Origin: Isoetes taiwanensis
Taxonomy: Eukaryota > Streptophyta > Lycopodiopsida > Isoetales > Isoetaceae
DNA: 64,000 nt
Direction of reading: 5' to 3'
Assembly: GCA_021234155.1 (NCBI GenBank)
Contig: JAJEKV010000046.1
Location: forward strand, 10,353,168 to 10,417,167
Shown here: in pieces, positions 33,616 through 46,297 of the stretch
Layout: every line of letters starts with the position of its first letter
Position numbering within the stretch: position 1 is the stretch's first letter
The notes under the pieces: generated by a model
What the model saw: only the letters and a program-made list of their open reading frames with translations
Told to the model about the DNA's origin: nothing
Databases searched by the model: none
Position numbers and translations under genes: made by a program

Positions 33616-33931
33616 TATAGAATGGAAGCCGAGAATGCTAATTTGCTTAAAAAGCCAAGGATTTGGTCTGCTTTCAAAGTCGCTCATAAAATACAAGGGA
33701 CTTTCAAGACTGGAGAATTAGTTTTGAAATGGAATAAATCAAGGGAAGATTCGGCTAGTAAGTTTGAAAATCTTTGGGAGGGCCCCTATGAGGTGTTGGA
33801 ACCTGCAGGCACCAATTCTTATTGGTTGAAGGAATTAACTTCAGGGATGCCACTTCCAAATCCTATCAACACTATTCACCTGAAAAGGTACTGGGATCAA
33901 AGATATATGTTTGTCTCTTTTTATGTTCTAG
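33616..33931 (+). pseudogene. Integrase C-terminus of element B
   Basis: It resumes after the insertion with YRMEAENANLLKK and continues with GTFKTGELVLKWNKSREDS, the GPY/F-like box LWEGPYEVLEPAG and NPINTIHLKRYWDQ. A change of CAGC to CAAAG near 33899 makes the reading run past the usual stop. In the duplicate at 45983-46297 the frame is clean and ends CLSLFMF. Confidence 0.85.
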
Positions 33932-34774
33932 AACTTAGGCAAGTTAGAATTAAAGTTAGATTAGGTTGGATAGGTTGGATTAGATTGCACTTGCCTTAAA
34001 TTTAGAACTAATGCTTTCATTAAGTTTATATTTGCAGATTAGCCAGTATGAAGGATGAGCCATCAAATAGCTTCCAAACCGGGATTTTTATTAATTGCCA
34101 AGTGTCATTTGCAGGAGCACCCTTTTTCCATTTTCATTCATCTGTCTCATTGTGGTCCTGCCCTCCATCCAGCCATGCTCTTTCATTTTATCTCCCCAAA
34201 TGTGCACTCTGCAAATTCAGCTTCACCATCATAGCAGAAGTGCAAGGATCAAGTTTAACTTTTTTGTATGTTTCCTTCTCCATCTTTATTCATCTGCCAT
34301 AAGTGGTCCTGCTATCCATTTAAACCCCTTATTCTTATTTTTATTCCCAAAAGAAGGCACTCTGCAATTCAGCTTCACCATCATGGCAGAGTTGCATTTT
34401 TTAACAGGATCAGGGAGGCATACATATTCTTGTTTTGGCGAGATCTCAGCATTTACACATTCACCTCACCTTGTACTCTCCATTCCCATTACCCCCTTAC
34501 CATATTCATACTTATTCTTACCTTGTTTTGGTGAGATTCCAACATCTACACACTCACCTCACCTCACCTCATTTTCCATCACCACCTTATCATATTTATA
34601 CTCATTCTCACCCTTCTTTCACTCACTCACACCTTCACACCACCATATTCACCTGCATTCCATCAACACTTGCACTTTCTCTCTTTCTACCATAATCCTC
34701 ACTTAGATGCTTTGGTACAAAGTTGAAGACCCCTTATGGCTGAGGGGACCAGCCATTTTCTTGTTTTGGCGAGA
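33932..34774 (+). other. 3' UTR of element B
   Basis: Non-coding. Two 170-bp modules are recognisable (about 34115-34250 and 34275-34395), then a pyrimidine/CA-rich tract (about 34440-34700), then the GGGGACCAGCCATTTTCTTG...GGCGAGA segment ahead of the LTR. Confidence 0.72.
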
Positions 34775-35307
34775 TGTTGCCCCCAAAGGGCAACATACTA
34801 ATTGTTGGTTCATGTATTCAAGTTAGGCCAAGTCATTTTGAAGAAAAACAAATCAAAAAAAGCTTGGTAGTCAACATTGATGTGAATCTACACCAATACT
34901 CAAGGTCAACTCCCATGAAAGGTACACTATTTGAGGTCAAAGGTAGTCAAAGGATGCTTTATGAGATTCTGGGTTTAGAAGATTGGAAGATGCTTTTTGA
35001 AGATTGCAAGACAAACTTTGGAAGACCCCATGGTATTTGATTTCATTTCCTAGCCATTTTTATCCATATTCTTACCTCCATTTTGACATTTTCCTAGTCA
35101 TATTTTCCCCATACCTATACTCCCCTTGCTCACCCATTTTGCCAATCACTCCATGGTTGCCTAATTCCTTTTTTCCCTAGTGCCTTTTGTCCCTTTCAAA
35201 GATGAACTTCCTATTTCATATCCTTTCTCTCATTCTTATCCCCCATGTTACACCTTTGCAAATACCCCTAGTCAAATTTTTGAAATTTCTTATACCCCTT
35301 TCCACTA
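34775..35307 (+). mobile_element. Truncated LTR, subfamily II (3' LTR of B)
   Basis: It starts with the TGTTGCCC hairpin and follows the LTR at 21895 for 533 bp, then breaks at CCACTAT and switches to the 3' UTR tail of subfamily III. The same breakpoint is present at 47670 and 60008. Confidence 0.85.
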
Positions 35308-35383
35308 TAGTATAGGCACCTTGGTATATAGTTGAAGACCCTTTCTGGCTGAGGGGACCAGCCATTCTTTTGTTTTGGCGAGA
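35308..35383 (+). other. 3' UTR tail of a subfamily III element
   Basis: AGGCACCTTGGTATATAGTTGAAG...GGGGACCAGCC matches the sequence just upstream of C's own 3' LTR (about 43438-43506). The following LTR was therefore once a 3' LTR, or the copies recombined. Confidence 0.8.
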
Positions 35384-37305
35384 TGTTGCCCCCAAAGGGC
35401 AACATGCTAATTGTGTTCTATGCATTCAAGTTAGGTTAAGTCATTTCTGAAGACTAGGTCAAAGCTTTGAAGAGCTTGGCAGTCAACCTTGATGTGAAGG
35501 TCAAAAGATGCTTACCCTCTAGGTCAACAAGTGCTCAAGCCAGAAAGTTCACAAGAGGTACTTTATTTGGGATCAAATGCTTAGTTAAGGATATGCTCTA
35601 GAAGAATCTGGGTTATGAAGTTTGGAAGACATTTCTTTGAAGTTTGGAAGACCTGCACACATGGTTCAAAATCTTGCCTTCTCCCCTCACTCATTTCCAT
35701 GATTAACCCTTATCTCCATCTACCCCTTTATTTAACCATTGAAGCCTACATTATTATGACCATCAAATACCATCATGGATTCCATCATTCTTTCCTCCTT
35801 TTTGCCAAAATCCTTAATCTCACCTTTTTTGCCTCACCATTGCTCCATAATGCTCCCAATGCTTCCAAATTTCCATGAACTCCTAAGCCTATATTTGCCA
35901 TTTCCTATGGGTTCTAATGTCTACACTTGCTCCTATGGTATATTCCTACCCAAAGCCTAAAGATGCTCTAGGAATATCCTATGATTCTCTCCTAAGGGTA
36001 TGAAGTTCCCATGATCTTAAGATGCTTCAAGAAACCTTTGTTTATTTTAGAGAGAACTTCAAAACCATGCTTGAGTAATTCCAGATTATCAAAATACTGC
36101 ATATTCTCGAAATATACACGCCAAAATACGAAATCAGATCACGCCATTTTCGTGAGAAAATACAAATGAGAACCCTAAATTTCTGTTTCTAGCTCAAATT
36201 GTGCCTAATTGGCTCCATAGCTCTCGAAACTTATCTATTCTCACTTTCCCCCCCCGTTATGAACCTAATGAACCCATAAATCAAGGCTAAGATTAAGTAA
36301 ACATTTGAAAACTAAGTTATATACAGGGGATTCGACAAAAGAACTTTTCTGAAGGCCCAGAGGTACTCAAATCCGACATTGATCATTGCTGAGCAAGATC
36401 TGAACGATTCTTGAAGTTCCTGAGCTCTCCTCAATTAGATTTACAAAGATCTATTTGACATTACTTTCAAAAAAATTATCTTATGACTTGTGATGATTAT
36501 TTTATCAGTATCTAGAGCTATGAAGCATCCTTATCTATTGTTATCATGATATATTTACCTTCATATCAATTCAAATCGACTGCCAAGCTGTCAGATCCAT
36601 CTCTGATATTTTTTCTTAGCAATTCTTGCCTTAAAATATTCTACAGAAAAACCTTGAGTGTTTCCCAGCTCTTTTGGCCCACTTGCCATTTATTCTTGGG
36701 GCCTGTGGGGAGCCAAAGGATTTGAAATCATCCAAAAATACCACATCTAGCTCAAGTTATAAAGAATTACTGCTTTTTGATCGGGCTTTGATCAGTATTT
36801 TGCCAAATCCAAACACAAAAAATACTTTCACACATCCAAATGGGAATCTGACTACCCCGCCTCTCTCTTATCACCATTGCAAGATATTTGCTTTGGAAAT
36901 TCTCAAAACACGCTTTGGCAACTCCAAACCTTATTTTCTCGATCACTTGTTTTCCATATTTGACTTTTATTGACCAAATTTTGACCCCACTTTGAGATCG
37001 AATAACTCTTAAAATTAGTCTCTGACTTGGTCGGACTCTCTACCATTGATACCTACAACTTTTTTTGACCAAGTCTACAAAGATTTGACTCGAAAATCCA
37101 TCCATATCTCATCACCACATCCTGCTTTTAGTAGAGGTGCCGCTTTTGAAATGGGAAAGGGAACTTCAAATTTTTGAACTTCTCTTTAAATTTTTCTTGC
37201 ATAGACTGATCACCTTAAATGATCTGGAGGTTCTAACCCCAATTTGAGTGAAAACTCAGATTGGTTCCTTGTGGTTGACCTTTTAAGCCGTGTTTAGGGT
37301 CAACA
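35384..37305 (+). mobile_element. 5' LTR of element C, subfamily III
   Basis: 1922 bp from TGTTGCCC to GGGTCAACA. TATA core at 36318. About 94-98% similar by eye to the LTRs at 47746 and 60085, with differences mostly at CAG/CTG sites and in homopolymers (for example a C-run near 36250). Confidence 0.9.
36318..36323 (+). promoter_or_regulatory. LTR TATA box (element C)
   Basis: TATATACAGGGGATTCGACA context; equivalent to 22857 in subfamily II. Confidence 0.6.
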
Positions 37306-37308
37306 TTT

Positions 37309-37326
37309 TGGAGGTTCTACCGAGAT
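37309..37326 (+). other. tRNA-Gln-type primer-binding site (element C)
   Basis: TGGAGGTTCTACCGAGAT, 3 nt after the LTR end; identical to the other three sites. Confidence 0.72.
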
Positions 37327-37348
37327 TCTACCCGGATCTTGAGGACTC

Positions 37349-38700
37349 ATGGCTCCAAAACAGAAATTTCCAACAGAGCAAGAACCAATGGAAGATCGAG
37401 AGACTTCGTAACCCCGCAGAGATAGATCTCTTCCCCAAGTTTTTCAACCGGATTACTTCAAAGTTTGCCTTGCCGCTTTGAATTGAATGTACCTACCCAT
37501 TGCCTACTTTTGATTCCAAAGATGAGTGCTAATACCTTTCTCGATAATTTTTGAAGATTATTACAGGGATTATGGCTTTAAGAAAGGATGCAAGTTCTCA
37601 CAATTTGAAAAATGTTTTAAAGAGGAGAGTGAAGTCTGGTGCTTGGCTGACTTATGAGAAGCTTATGGGAACCACTTCTTGGGATGATCTTGTCACCAAG
37701 TTTTTAGACAGGTTTGGAAAACTTGTCTGCCCCTAAGGACCTTGTTAATGAATTGCAAAATTTCTATTTATGCAGGTGAAAGTGTTAGTTAGTACAAGGA
37801 AAGATTCAGCACCTTCATGAATAGATGTCGAAAGGCCAAGTTACTGTCCCCACGCTCTTTTGGTGTCCTCTTTCATCAAAGGCCTATCTTCTAGACCAGA
37901 AATTCATAGAAAACTTATCAAGATTCAAGCTGCAGAAGGTTTTGATTCCATCTACAAGGTTTTTGCCAAGACTATCGAATTGACTAGAATGCTTTCTATC
38001 CTACCGTAAAAACACCATAGCTTTTATCATGACCCCTTTACCCCGATGCCACCGATGGCCCTTATGAACCTCACCATTTCTCGTTCCTATCTATGTCGTG
38101 TGCAAAAGAAAAGAAAAACCAAAGATGAAGAGGCTGATTCTCAAATTTCAGAGGTTAAAGCAGACTTGACAAAGGTAATCAAGCTTTAGCGTATGACCAA
38201 GCAACTTGTGGAGCTCAAAGCAAGCAGGGCAGGTAGAACTTATCCCGAATGTATTCATTGCAATAGAACTTCACACCCAAATTGATATTTGTTATTGGCA
38301 AATATGTCCCTAAATGTAAAAAAAGAAAGGTCACTTTGGTAGAGAATGTCCAGGTTTGTGCTTTTTGTAAGGAGATTGGTCATACCGACCTTAGGTGCTC
38401 AGTTAAAGAATATTTTGCCAAGCAAGAGAGGGAGAAGAAACCTGAGGCGACTCCCCATGTAAGGTTTGCTGAATCTACTAGATCTATAAGGTTTGTGCAG
38501 GCTACAGAGATGCCAAAGACTGAGGAAGTGATGGTGGTACAAACCAGAAGCATGGGAGAGATCCATAGACCTGCTGAACCTAACAAATTTGCTCCAGAGC
38601 ATTCCAGGAAATCAACATTGCCACCAACCCCTGTTATGGAAGCTCCTCCCCAAGAAATAGCTCCACCTCCCCAACGAAAGTATGGTAAGAGATCAAGATC
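37349..38700 (+). pseudogene. Gag of element C, heavily frameshifted
   Basis: Same MAPKQKFPT start and capsid motifs as element E, but broken many times between 37390 and 38290. Most breaks replace CAG or CTG of the D/E copy with CG, CGG or TCG variants, e.g. CTACCAGAA to CTACCGTAA near 38003, so many may be consensus errors. A TAG in place of CAG (SVSQYKE) at about 37789 is shared with E. The third zinc knuckle (CAFCKEIGHTDLRC) is intact. It ends KYGKRSRS at a frameshift shared with D and E. Confidence 0.78.
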
Positions 38701-39285
38701 TTGATGAGTTGGATGTTTTACTGAAAAATTCCAAAGTAAGTGTGGATTTATTTACCTTATTAAAGATTGCACCTGGTTATAGGAAAAAGTTATTGCAACA
38801 AACTATTTTTAGTGATGCAGTGGCTTGTGTAGGTGTTGCAAATGCCACTAATCTTATTTTGGCTCAAAATGAAGAAGATCCAGTGCATTTATGTGTTCAG
38901 CTACTCTAGGAGGTTATTCTTTTTTCTAATGTGTTGCTGGATGGTGGCTCACCTCTAAATATCATGCCCTATCATGTTATGAAAAAATGTGGGCTCGAGA
39001 TAGACAAAAGGTCATCTGTTTTATTAAAATCCTTTTCAAATGCTAAAATAGCATCAGCTTGGAATTGTGACCAAAGTTCCCCGTTAACATCAAGGCATTA
39101 TTGTCATTGCCAATTTTGTTGTTGTTGCTTTTGAAGATTTAGGAGAAGATGCAGATATATGTGATCTCTTGCTAGGGAGAAGGTGGATGGCTACAGTTGA
39201 TGCCAGGCCAATCTGGTCTGAGGGGAGATGCACCATTTCAAATGGCACTCAAATGGCCACAATCTACAACCAGGATGGTTCTTAA
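38682..39285 (+). pseudogene. Protease of element C
   Basis: VDVLLKNSKVSVDLFTLLKIA, then the active site LLDGGSPLNIMPYHVMKKCGLE and LLLGRRWMATVDARPIW. Private indels occur near 38881, 38925 and 39057-39085. It ends at DGS followed by TAA (39283-39285), the same stop as in D and E. Confidence 0.8.
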
Positions 39286-39890
39286 GGCTTCAAGGAAGAG
39301 GTACACTTTATTAAAGAAATGCTTATAGAGGAGCCCTTAGGATCTTATAGTCTAGCAACCCCTAGCACACGGAAAGTTGATCTGATTCCCTTGATTAGAG
39401 AGTGTGCACTACCTTCTGAGAATGGTAAAGAAGGATGTCTATGGTTTGATGGAGGGATCTCAAAGAAATTAAATGTAGCTTCATCTGCAGCCATATTGAA
39501 GGATACTTCCAATAAACTCTTGGCTAAGGTAGGAAGGATTTTTTCCTCAAATAACTTCTAATGTAGCAGAGTACAAGGCTTTGATTGCAGGTCTCCAATA
39601 AGCCAAGGCTATGGACATTTCAATCATACACATTTATGGGGATTCTCAGTTAGTTTGCAGACAGGTTAGTGGTGAATATCAGGCCAAGAATGCTGACATC
39701 CCTAAGAAATCAGGTAATGGAAATGCTTGCTTACTTTACTTCTTGGGAAATTACTCATATCCCAAGGGAGCAGAATTGGGAAGCTGATGCTTTGTGCAGA
39801 GATACTTTAATGACTTATTTATCCGGCAAGGAGCTATTCCGGAGGAAGATCTTGATGAGGACGAGGCTAAGGAATTCTGTCCCATATTAG
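39286..39890 (+). pseudogene. Archaeal-type RNase H (aRNH) of element C
   Basis: CLWFDGGISKKLNVASSAAIL (Asp), VAEYKALIAGLQ (Glu), IYGDSQLVCRQVSGEYQ (Asp) and HIPREQNWEADALCRDTL (Asp), so all four catalytic acids are encoded. Breaks shared with D: an extra T in the T-run at about 39540, a TAA after IAGLQ (39599) and a shift near 39700. Confidence 0.84.
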
Positions 39891-40985
39891 TTATAAATGC
39901 ATCACAAGAAGAAGCAACCAATAAAGTTATAATTAATAAACATGGCCAAAGAAAGAACACTGTTTGTGGGAGATCTCTTTGACACACAAAACAAGGAAGA
40001 GATTACCAAATTCTTTGAAGAAAGAAGTGATGTGTTTGCTTGGGATTATTCTGAGCTCATTGGTATCAAGGAAGAGGTATGTCAATTTGAAATTAAAATT
40101 AAAGAAGGGTGTAAACCTGTTTTCCAGAAGTTAAGGAGGATCAATGCTTCACTTTTAGATCTATAATCAAAGAAGAGTTGCATAAAATGTTGGATGCAGG
40201 TGTTATTGTGGAAATTATTAATCCTGAATGGGTGTCATGCATTGTTCCAATGGAAAAAAAGAATGGTGCTTTGAGAATTTGTATAGATTATCGAGATCTG
40301 AACAAAGCTACCATAAAAGATTGTTATCCTTTGCCTTTTCTAGAGGAAATCCTATATGCTGTTGCAGGAAAAGACATGTACTCATTTTTGGATGGTTTTT
40401 CAGGATTTAATCAGATCAGTATCAAAGAGGAGGATCAGCCAAAGACTTCATTTATCACTCCCTGGGGTACATATGCCATGAAAAGAATGCCATTTGGCCT
40501 AATGAATGCCCCAGCTACTTTCTAAAGGGCAATGGATGTTATTTTCAAAACTATGTCGGAGGGTGTATCTAGATGACCTTTGTTTGGGTTCTCACTCTAC
40601 TAACCATGTGGAATTACTTGCAAAAATTTGCTCTTTATGCAAGACTTCAGGAGTTAATCTAAATCCAAAAAAATGCATCTTTTTTGCATCAAAAGGACAG
40701 CTCTTAGGACATGAAGTATCCAGCCAAGGTATTCAAGTTGCTCAAGATAAGATTGAAGCCCTCAAAAAGCTAGCACCCCCCAAGAATTTAAAGCAGGTTA
40801 AGAGCTTTATTGGTATGACGAGTTTTCTTAGAATGTATATTCCAAATTTTGCTCATATCTTGAGTCCCATTTCCAAGTTGACCAGGGTAGGTAAATTTTC
40901 TAAATCTGAAAGCAAACACATACCTATCACATGGACTCCAGACTGCCAAGAGACTTTTGACTTTCTCATTTCGTCTATATGTGAA
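39891..40985 (+). pseudogene. Linker and reverse transcriptase of element C
   Basis: Linker TLFVGDLFDTQN, DVFAWDYSELIGI. RT: VFQKLRRINASL, RICIDYRDLNKAT, YSFLDGFSGFNQI, TPWGTYAMKRMPFGLMNAPATF, then TAA where others have CAG (40523, shared with D). A short deletion removes residues before VYLDD (40566-40577). The connection KSFIGMTSFLRMYIPNFAH is intact. Confidence 0.86.
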
Positions 40986-41460
40986 GCTACTCTTTTAAAA
41001 AAACCAAATCTGGGCATGCCATTTGAAGTTTATATCACTGTTACTAAAAAGGCTATAGGAATAGCCATTTTGCAGGACAAGCATACTATAGTTTTTGCAA
41101 GCAAACAATGGTCTGCCCTTGAAGAAAGATACACCAGAATAGAGAAAAGTGCTGCTGCTCTCATGTTTCTTATTAATAGACAAGGACATTTGCTGCTAAA
41201 AAGCCAAGTTCAAGTTCACATGAAGAAAAACCCAATGGGCTTGCTATTTGGTAAAGCAACTAATAAACCAAAGATCCAAAGATGGGCTTGTAAGTTGCAA
41301 AGTTATGATATTTCTGTAAAAGAGTTGCATTTGGTGCGAAATCCTAGCCTTTATTTGCCTTACATATTTTTTGATCATGAAGATGAGTTGGATACCATCG
41401 ACACTTCACTTGCAAAGAGCTCATATAGAGGTAACTCCAGAAGATCAAGCTAAAGGGGAT
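40986..41460 (+). pseudogene. Degenerate gypsy RNase H of element C
   Basis: PFEVYITVTKKAIGIAIL, RIEKSAAALMFLINRQGH, VHMKKNPMGLLFG and NPSLYLPYIFFDHED, with the same three missing catalytic Asp positions as A, B and D. A private frameshift near 41412 cuts the link to integrase. Confidence 0.83.
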
Positions 41461-42743
41461 GGCAACAACCTATTAAAGACTTTTACAATATGGGATCATC
41501 TCTCCAAGCTTCACTTCAAGCCAAAAAAGGAGACTCAAGGATAAATGCAGGCAATTCAAGATGATAGACAATGTCTTGTGTAAAGTCAACCGAGATGGAG
41601 TCTTGTTGAGGTGTGTAGATGAAGGTGAGTCTGCTTTAATTATCATGGAAATGCATAAAGGCATTTGTGGAGGACATTTTGCTGGTGATACTACAAAAAA
41701 AAAAAGATTCTCAGTCCGGGTTATTACTGGCCTACTATTTTTAAAGATTGTTATGAGATTATAAAGACTTGCCATCAATGCCAAATCTTTAGCAAAAGAA
41801 TTTTACTGCCAGCTGCCCTTAATCCCATCATATCTCCAGGGCCCTTTCAGATTTGGGGACTAGATTATATTGGCCCCATTAATCCTTCTTCTGCAGGTCA
41901 ACATCAACATATTATTGTGGCCACAGATTATTTTACCAAGTGGGCAGAAGCTATACCTTTGAGGCAGGCTAATGCTTCCACAACTGCAAGGTTTTTGCAT
42001 GAATATGTTTGTTCCAGGTTTGGTATTCCTTTTCAGTTGCATTCTGATAGGGGTACACCTTTTGTTAATGAAGTTATTGCTAACCTGTTGGACATTTTGA
42101 AGGTCAAGCATACCAAAAGCTCCTCATACTATCCCCAAGGTAATGGACAAGCTGAAGCCACTAACAAAGTGCTGAAAAGTATTTTGCAGAAGACAATTGA
42201 GGTCAACAAGAGGGATTGGCATGTCAAAATAGTGGATGCACTTTGGGCTTATAGAGTTACCATCAAAACAGCTATAAATCATACACCCTTCAGTTTGGTT
42301 TATGGCATAGAGGCAGCTTGTACCAAAGGGAACTCGAGTTGCCTTCCCTGAGATTGGCTCATAAACTATGCTTACCTTTTGAACATGCCTTGCAAGAAAG
42401 ATTGGATGCCTTGCTGCACCTAGATGAATATAGAATGGAAGCTGAGAATGCTAATTTGCTGAAAAAGGCCAAAGATCTGGCTGCATTCAAAGCTGCACAT
42501 AGACTATAGGGTACCTTTAGGAAGGGGGAGCTTGTCCTTAAGTGGAATAAGTCAAAAGAAGACTCAGCTGGCAAGTTTGATAACATTTGGGAAGGACCCT
42601 TTGTGGTGTTGGAATCTGCAGGTACCAATTCATATTGGCTACAAGAGGTTGCCTCAGGAATGTTGTTACCAAATCCTATTAATATCCTACATTTGAAGAG
42701 GTATTGGGACCAGCATGCTTGCTTGTCCCTCTTTTTGCATTAG
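41461..42743 (+). pseudogene. Integrase of element C
   Basis: GICGGHFAGDTT, then an A-run insertion near 41694, CHQC, IWGLDYIGPINPSS (Asp), LHSDRGTPFVNE (Asp), GQAEATNKVL (Glu), GELVLKWNKSKEDS and the box IWEGPFVVLES, ending NILHLKRYWDQHACLSLFLH at TAG 42741-42743. A slip near 42315 (EAACTKGNSS) and a TAG at about 42508 replacing CAG (HRLQG) break the tail. Confidence 0.85.
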
Positions 42744-43506
42744 AGAAGTTTAAAGATCTATGGTAGGGTTAGAGTAGTTAGATCTATTTAATTCTTTGAG
42801 CATATTACTTTGATAAGTTAATTTTATGATTGTAGGTTGGGCTGACCTCGAGGACAAGATGAATGATCTCAAGAAAAAGAATGATTACTAATGCTTCACC
42901 AAGTGCCATATGCAGGAACATCCTTTTTCCATCTTTATTCATCTCGCCATAAGTGGTCCTTTTATTCATCTAGACTTCTTGCCCTTATTTTCATCCCCAT
43001 AAAAGCACTCGCAAATCAGCTTCACCACCATAAGCGAGTTGCAAGGTTTTGAGACTAACTAGTTTGTATATTTCCATGACAGTGCATCCTTTTTCCATCT
43101 TCATTCATCTGCCATAAGTAGTCCTACCATCCACAACTCCTTATTCTTGTTTTTCATTCCCAAAAGAAAGCACTCTGCAATTCAGCTTCACCATCATAGC
43201 AGAGTTGCTATTGGAAGGATCAAGGAGGCACACATTCTTTTGTTTTGGCGAGACCTCAACACTTGCACATTTACTCCATCCTCATGCACCTCATCCTCAT
43301 CATTATCCTATCATATTCATACTCATTCACATTCTTTCTCACTCATCACATTCCACTCACATCCTCTCAGCACCATATTCACTTTCATTCCATCAATACT
43401 TGCACATGACACTCCCTCTCTACCATGATTCTCACTCAGGCACCTTGGTATATAGTTGAAGACCCTTTCTGGCTGAGGGGACCAGCCATTCTTTTGTTTT
43501 ATGAGA
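42744..43506 (+). other. 3' UTR of element C
   Basis: Non-coding. Two 170-bp modules (about 42915-43050 and 43085-43210), then a pyrimidine/CA-rich tract (43265-43430), then the GGGGACCAGCC segment. Confidence 0.72.
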
Positions 43507-44051
43507 TGTTGCCCCAAAGGGCAACATGCTAATTGTGTTCTATGCATTCAAGTTAGGTTAAGTCATTTCAAGACTAGGTCAAAGCTTTGAAGAGCTTGGC
43601 AAATAACCTTGATGTGAAGGCTTACCCTCTAGGTCAACAAGTGCTCAAGCCGTAAAGTTCACAAGAGGTACTTTATTTGGGATCAAATGCCTAGTTAAGG
43701 ATATGCTCTAGAAGAATCTGGGTTATGAAGTTTGGAAGACATTTCTTTGAAGTTTGGAAGACCCCTGCACACATGGTTCAAAATCTTGCCTTCTCCCCTC
43801 ACTCATTTCCATGATTAACCCTTATCTCCATCTACCCCTTTATTTAACCATTGAAGCCTACATTATCATGACCATCAAATACCATCATGGATTCCATCAT
43901 TCTTTCCTCCTTTTTGCCAAAATCCTTAATCTCACCTTTTTTGCCTCACCATTGCTCTATAATGCTCCCAATGCTTCCAATTTTCCATGAACTCCTAAGC
44001 CTATATTTGCCATTTCCTATGGGTTCTAATGTCTACACTTGCTCCTATGGT
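43507..44051 (+). mobile_element. Truncated 3' LTR of element C
   Basis: First 545 bp of the subfamily III LTR, cut at TGCTCCTATGG, where host-like sequence (GAATGAGCG...) begins. The break is identical at 56392 and is the junction of the 12.35 kb tandem duplication. Confidence 0.87.
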
Positions 44052-45982
44052 GAATGAGCGCTGCGTATCACTTTGATACATGTCACAAGCAAGACCTATT
44101 GCAAAGATCTATTCAGTTTGACGAATGGTCTTGCAATATTCCATAATATTTATAGAAATCAAAGATGGATACATCTGCAAAATTGGCATTATAGACAGGT
44201 TCTTGCAAATAGTTGGTATTAAATAGCTTCGTGTGGAACAAATATTAGACCAACCTGGGATTGGTGTCATGTTCTTTGCTCCAGGTAGAAGCCACCATAA
44301 AAATCAATGTCCAACTAAAGAATAAAGAGAAATATCGAGTTATAGCTCATTCACTAAAATATTATCGAGGTTCAATTCCAAACAATAATCGAGTTTAAAA
44401 TAGCTCATTCATAATGATTATTAATTAGTTTCGAATATCTAAAAGACCTTCTTACAGCTAGCTACAAGAAGCAACAACTTTAAACTCAAGAGATGGATTC
44501 AATACCAAGATTGATGGCAACAAAAAAGAAAAAGGAACCGAAATAGAACTTGTTTGATGAATGCCTTATCCGGTTTCTCAAGGACTTCAAAAGTCTTCTG
44601 AAATACTCAAGCTAAGATGCCATAAATGATCCATTCTAGGCAATGTTTTATTGAGGATAAAAATGAAGAGTTTAAAAGCTTTGTCAAGATTTCCATATTG
44701 TGCATGTGCCTTACTCAAAAAATTCCAAGAAAGTGTAGTTTATAAGTTTGTTGAAAAAATTGATGAGCAATTGTCCGATCATGAGCACCAATTGAGTTCC
44801 ATCAAACCCTTGCATTTTATGTTACCTGTTTGGCATACAAAAGATTTTGTACCACTTCTAGTAGAACTCTTCCGGTTCAAGAGGTTTGTAAAACGATATT
44901 CTCTCTAGTTTTCCAATATATTATGTAATAAAAAAGGTCAAAAGAGAAGAAAAAGCTGGAACAATATATTAAAGGAACACAGAATATGCATTAGATTAAT
45001 CTGACCTTTGGAAGACATGATGCTTCATCTGGATCCATTTTGTAAGAAGTTACATATCATTGCATAGTTCTACAGACAGATGTAATGATGTCATGGCTGC
45101 ATGGATCAAAATGATAAAATGACAGAATCGTTGACACTATTCAAAGAAGCAATAAGAGGGCTTGCCTCTGAAATGATATGATACTTTTCCTAGTGCAGCA
45201 GTCTAGGCTGAAGACTACCATCCTGTTTTAGAAGTTGTAGAAAGCATCCGAGCTTTGCAGATGATTAGAATCATGTCTTAATGATGCCCCAAGGAGTTTA
45301 AAGAATATCGAGATCCTTCTACTGCATGGAAAGGAAAAGATAGTATAGAGAATGCTAGTTGGTTCTCAGATTAATGGAGATGGTATAGCTCTGTTATATA
45401 AAAGCTCAGATTTTCTAAACTGGGAACTTCAAAAATGTCTATTCTAATTGATTGCAAGGGAATAAATTAAGAACCAAACATCTGTCATATATCTTACCAT
45501 TACATGAGAAATAGACAAAACCGAGAGGTCGTTTCAACAGGGAAACAAAACGATTGACACCCCAAGCTTTTGCTATCCAAGATTAAGAGCTCAAGTTCAT
45601 TCATGCGCTTCTTGAAAACCTGAAATTCCTGTAGCTACGAATCCATAAACATACTACAAAAAATTAAAACAGTAGGAACTGCAACATCACCTTGCGGTCA
45701 ATTGCAGGCAACTATATGCTCGGTTACAAATCGGGCCTCAGCCTGAAACCATCCTCATGCATGCAACCATCTTCCAGCGCACACAGACGTCAGATACGAT
45801 GCGAAGAGACAGGGGAATATTAATTGCTCTCAGATCGAAATCATGCAAATTGTTTATCACAATTTTGGATAATCGGGAATTTTTTCCGGTTGCCAAATTC
45901 CACAAAACCTTAGGAAAATCACCTTACAAAAATCCAAAAACATTTTCTTTCAAACCGGGAAATTCCAAATTAAAAGGGTTGA
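44052..45982. repeat. Copy 2 of the host-like segment (matches 31690-33615)
   Basis: Near-identical to the right part of the insertion in B. Small indels such as GCAGAATAC to GCGTATCAC (near 44061) sit at CAG. Only the upstream part of the minus-strand gene-like segment is included. The + frame at 44651-44908 is conserved in all three copies only because the DNA is duplicated. Confidence 0.85.
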
Positions 45983-46297
45983 TATAGAATGGAAGCTGAG
46001 AATGCTAATTTGCTTAAAAAAGCCAAGGATTTGGCTGCTTTCAAAGCTGCTCATAAAATACAAGGGACTTTCAAGACTGGAGAATTAGTTTTGAAATGGA
46101 ATAAATCAAGGGAAGATTCGGCTAGTAAGTTTGAAAATCTTTGGGAGGGCCCCTATGAGGTGTTGGAACCTGCAGGCACCAATTCTTATTGGTTGAAGGA
46201 ATTAACTTCAGGGATGCCACTTCCAAATCCTATCAACACTATTCACCTGAAAAGGTACTGGGATCAGCATATATGTTTGTCTCTTTTTATGTTCTAG
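45983..46297 (+). pseudogene. Integrase C-terminus (copy 2 of B's tail)
   Basis: Clean frame YRMEAENANLLKKAKDLAAF to CLSLFMF with a stop at 46295-46297. No catalytic core is attached, so it is a duplicated fragment. Confidence 0.85.

Larger units (their letters stand above)
23722..34774 (+). mobile_element. Element B internal region, split by a 4.8 kb insertion
   Basis: Gag, PR, aRNH, RT, gRNH and INT occur in order on the + strand from 23763. The integrase C-terminus is displaced to 33616 by the insertion 28809-33615. The 5' LTR is 21895-23721, and a truncated LTR of the same subfamily follows at 34775. Several frameshifts and a damaged protease active site make it non-autonomous as written. 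Confidence 0.88.
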
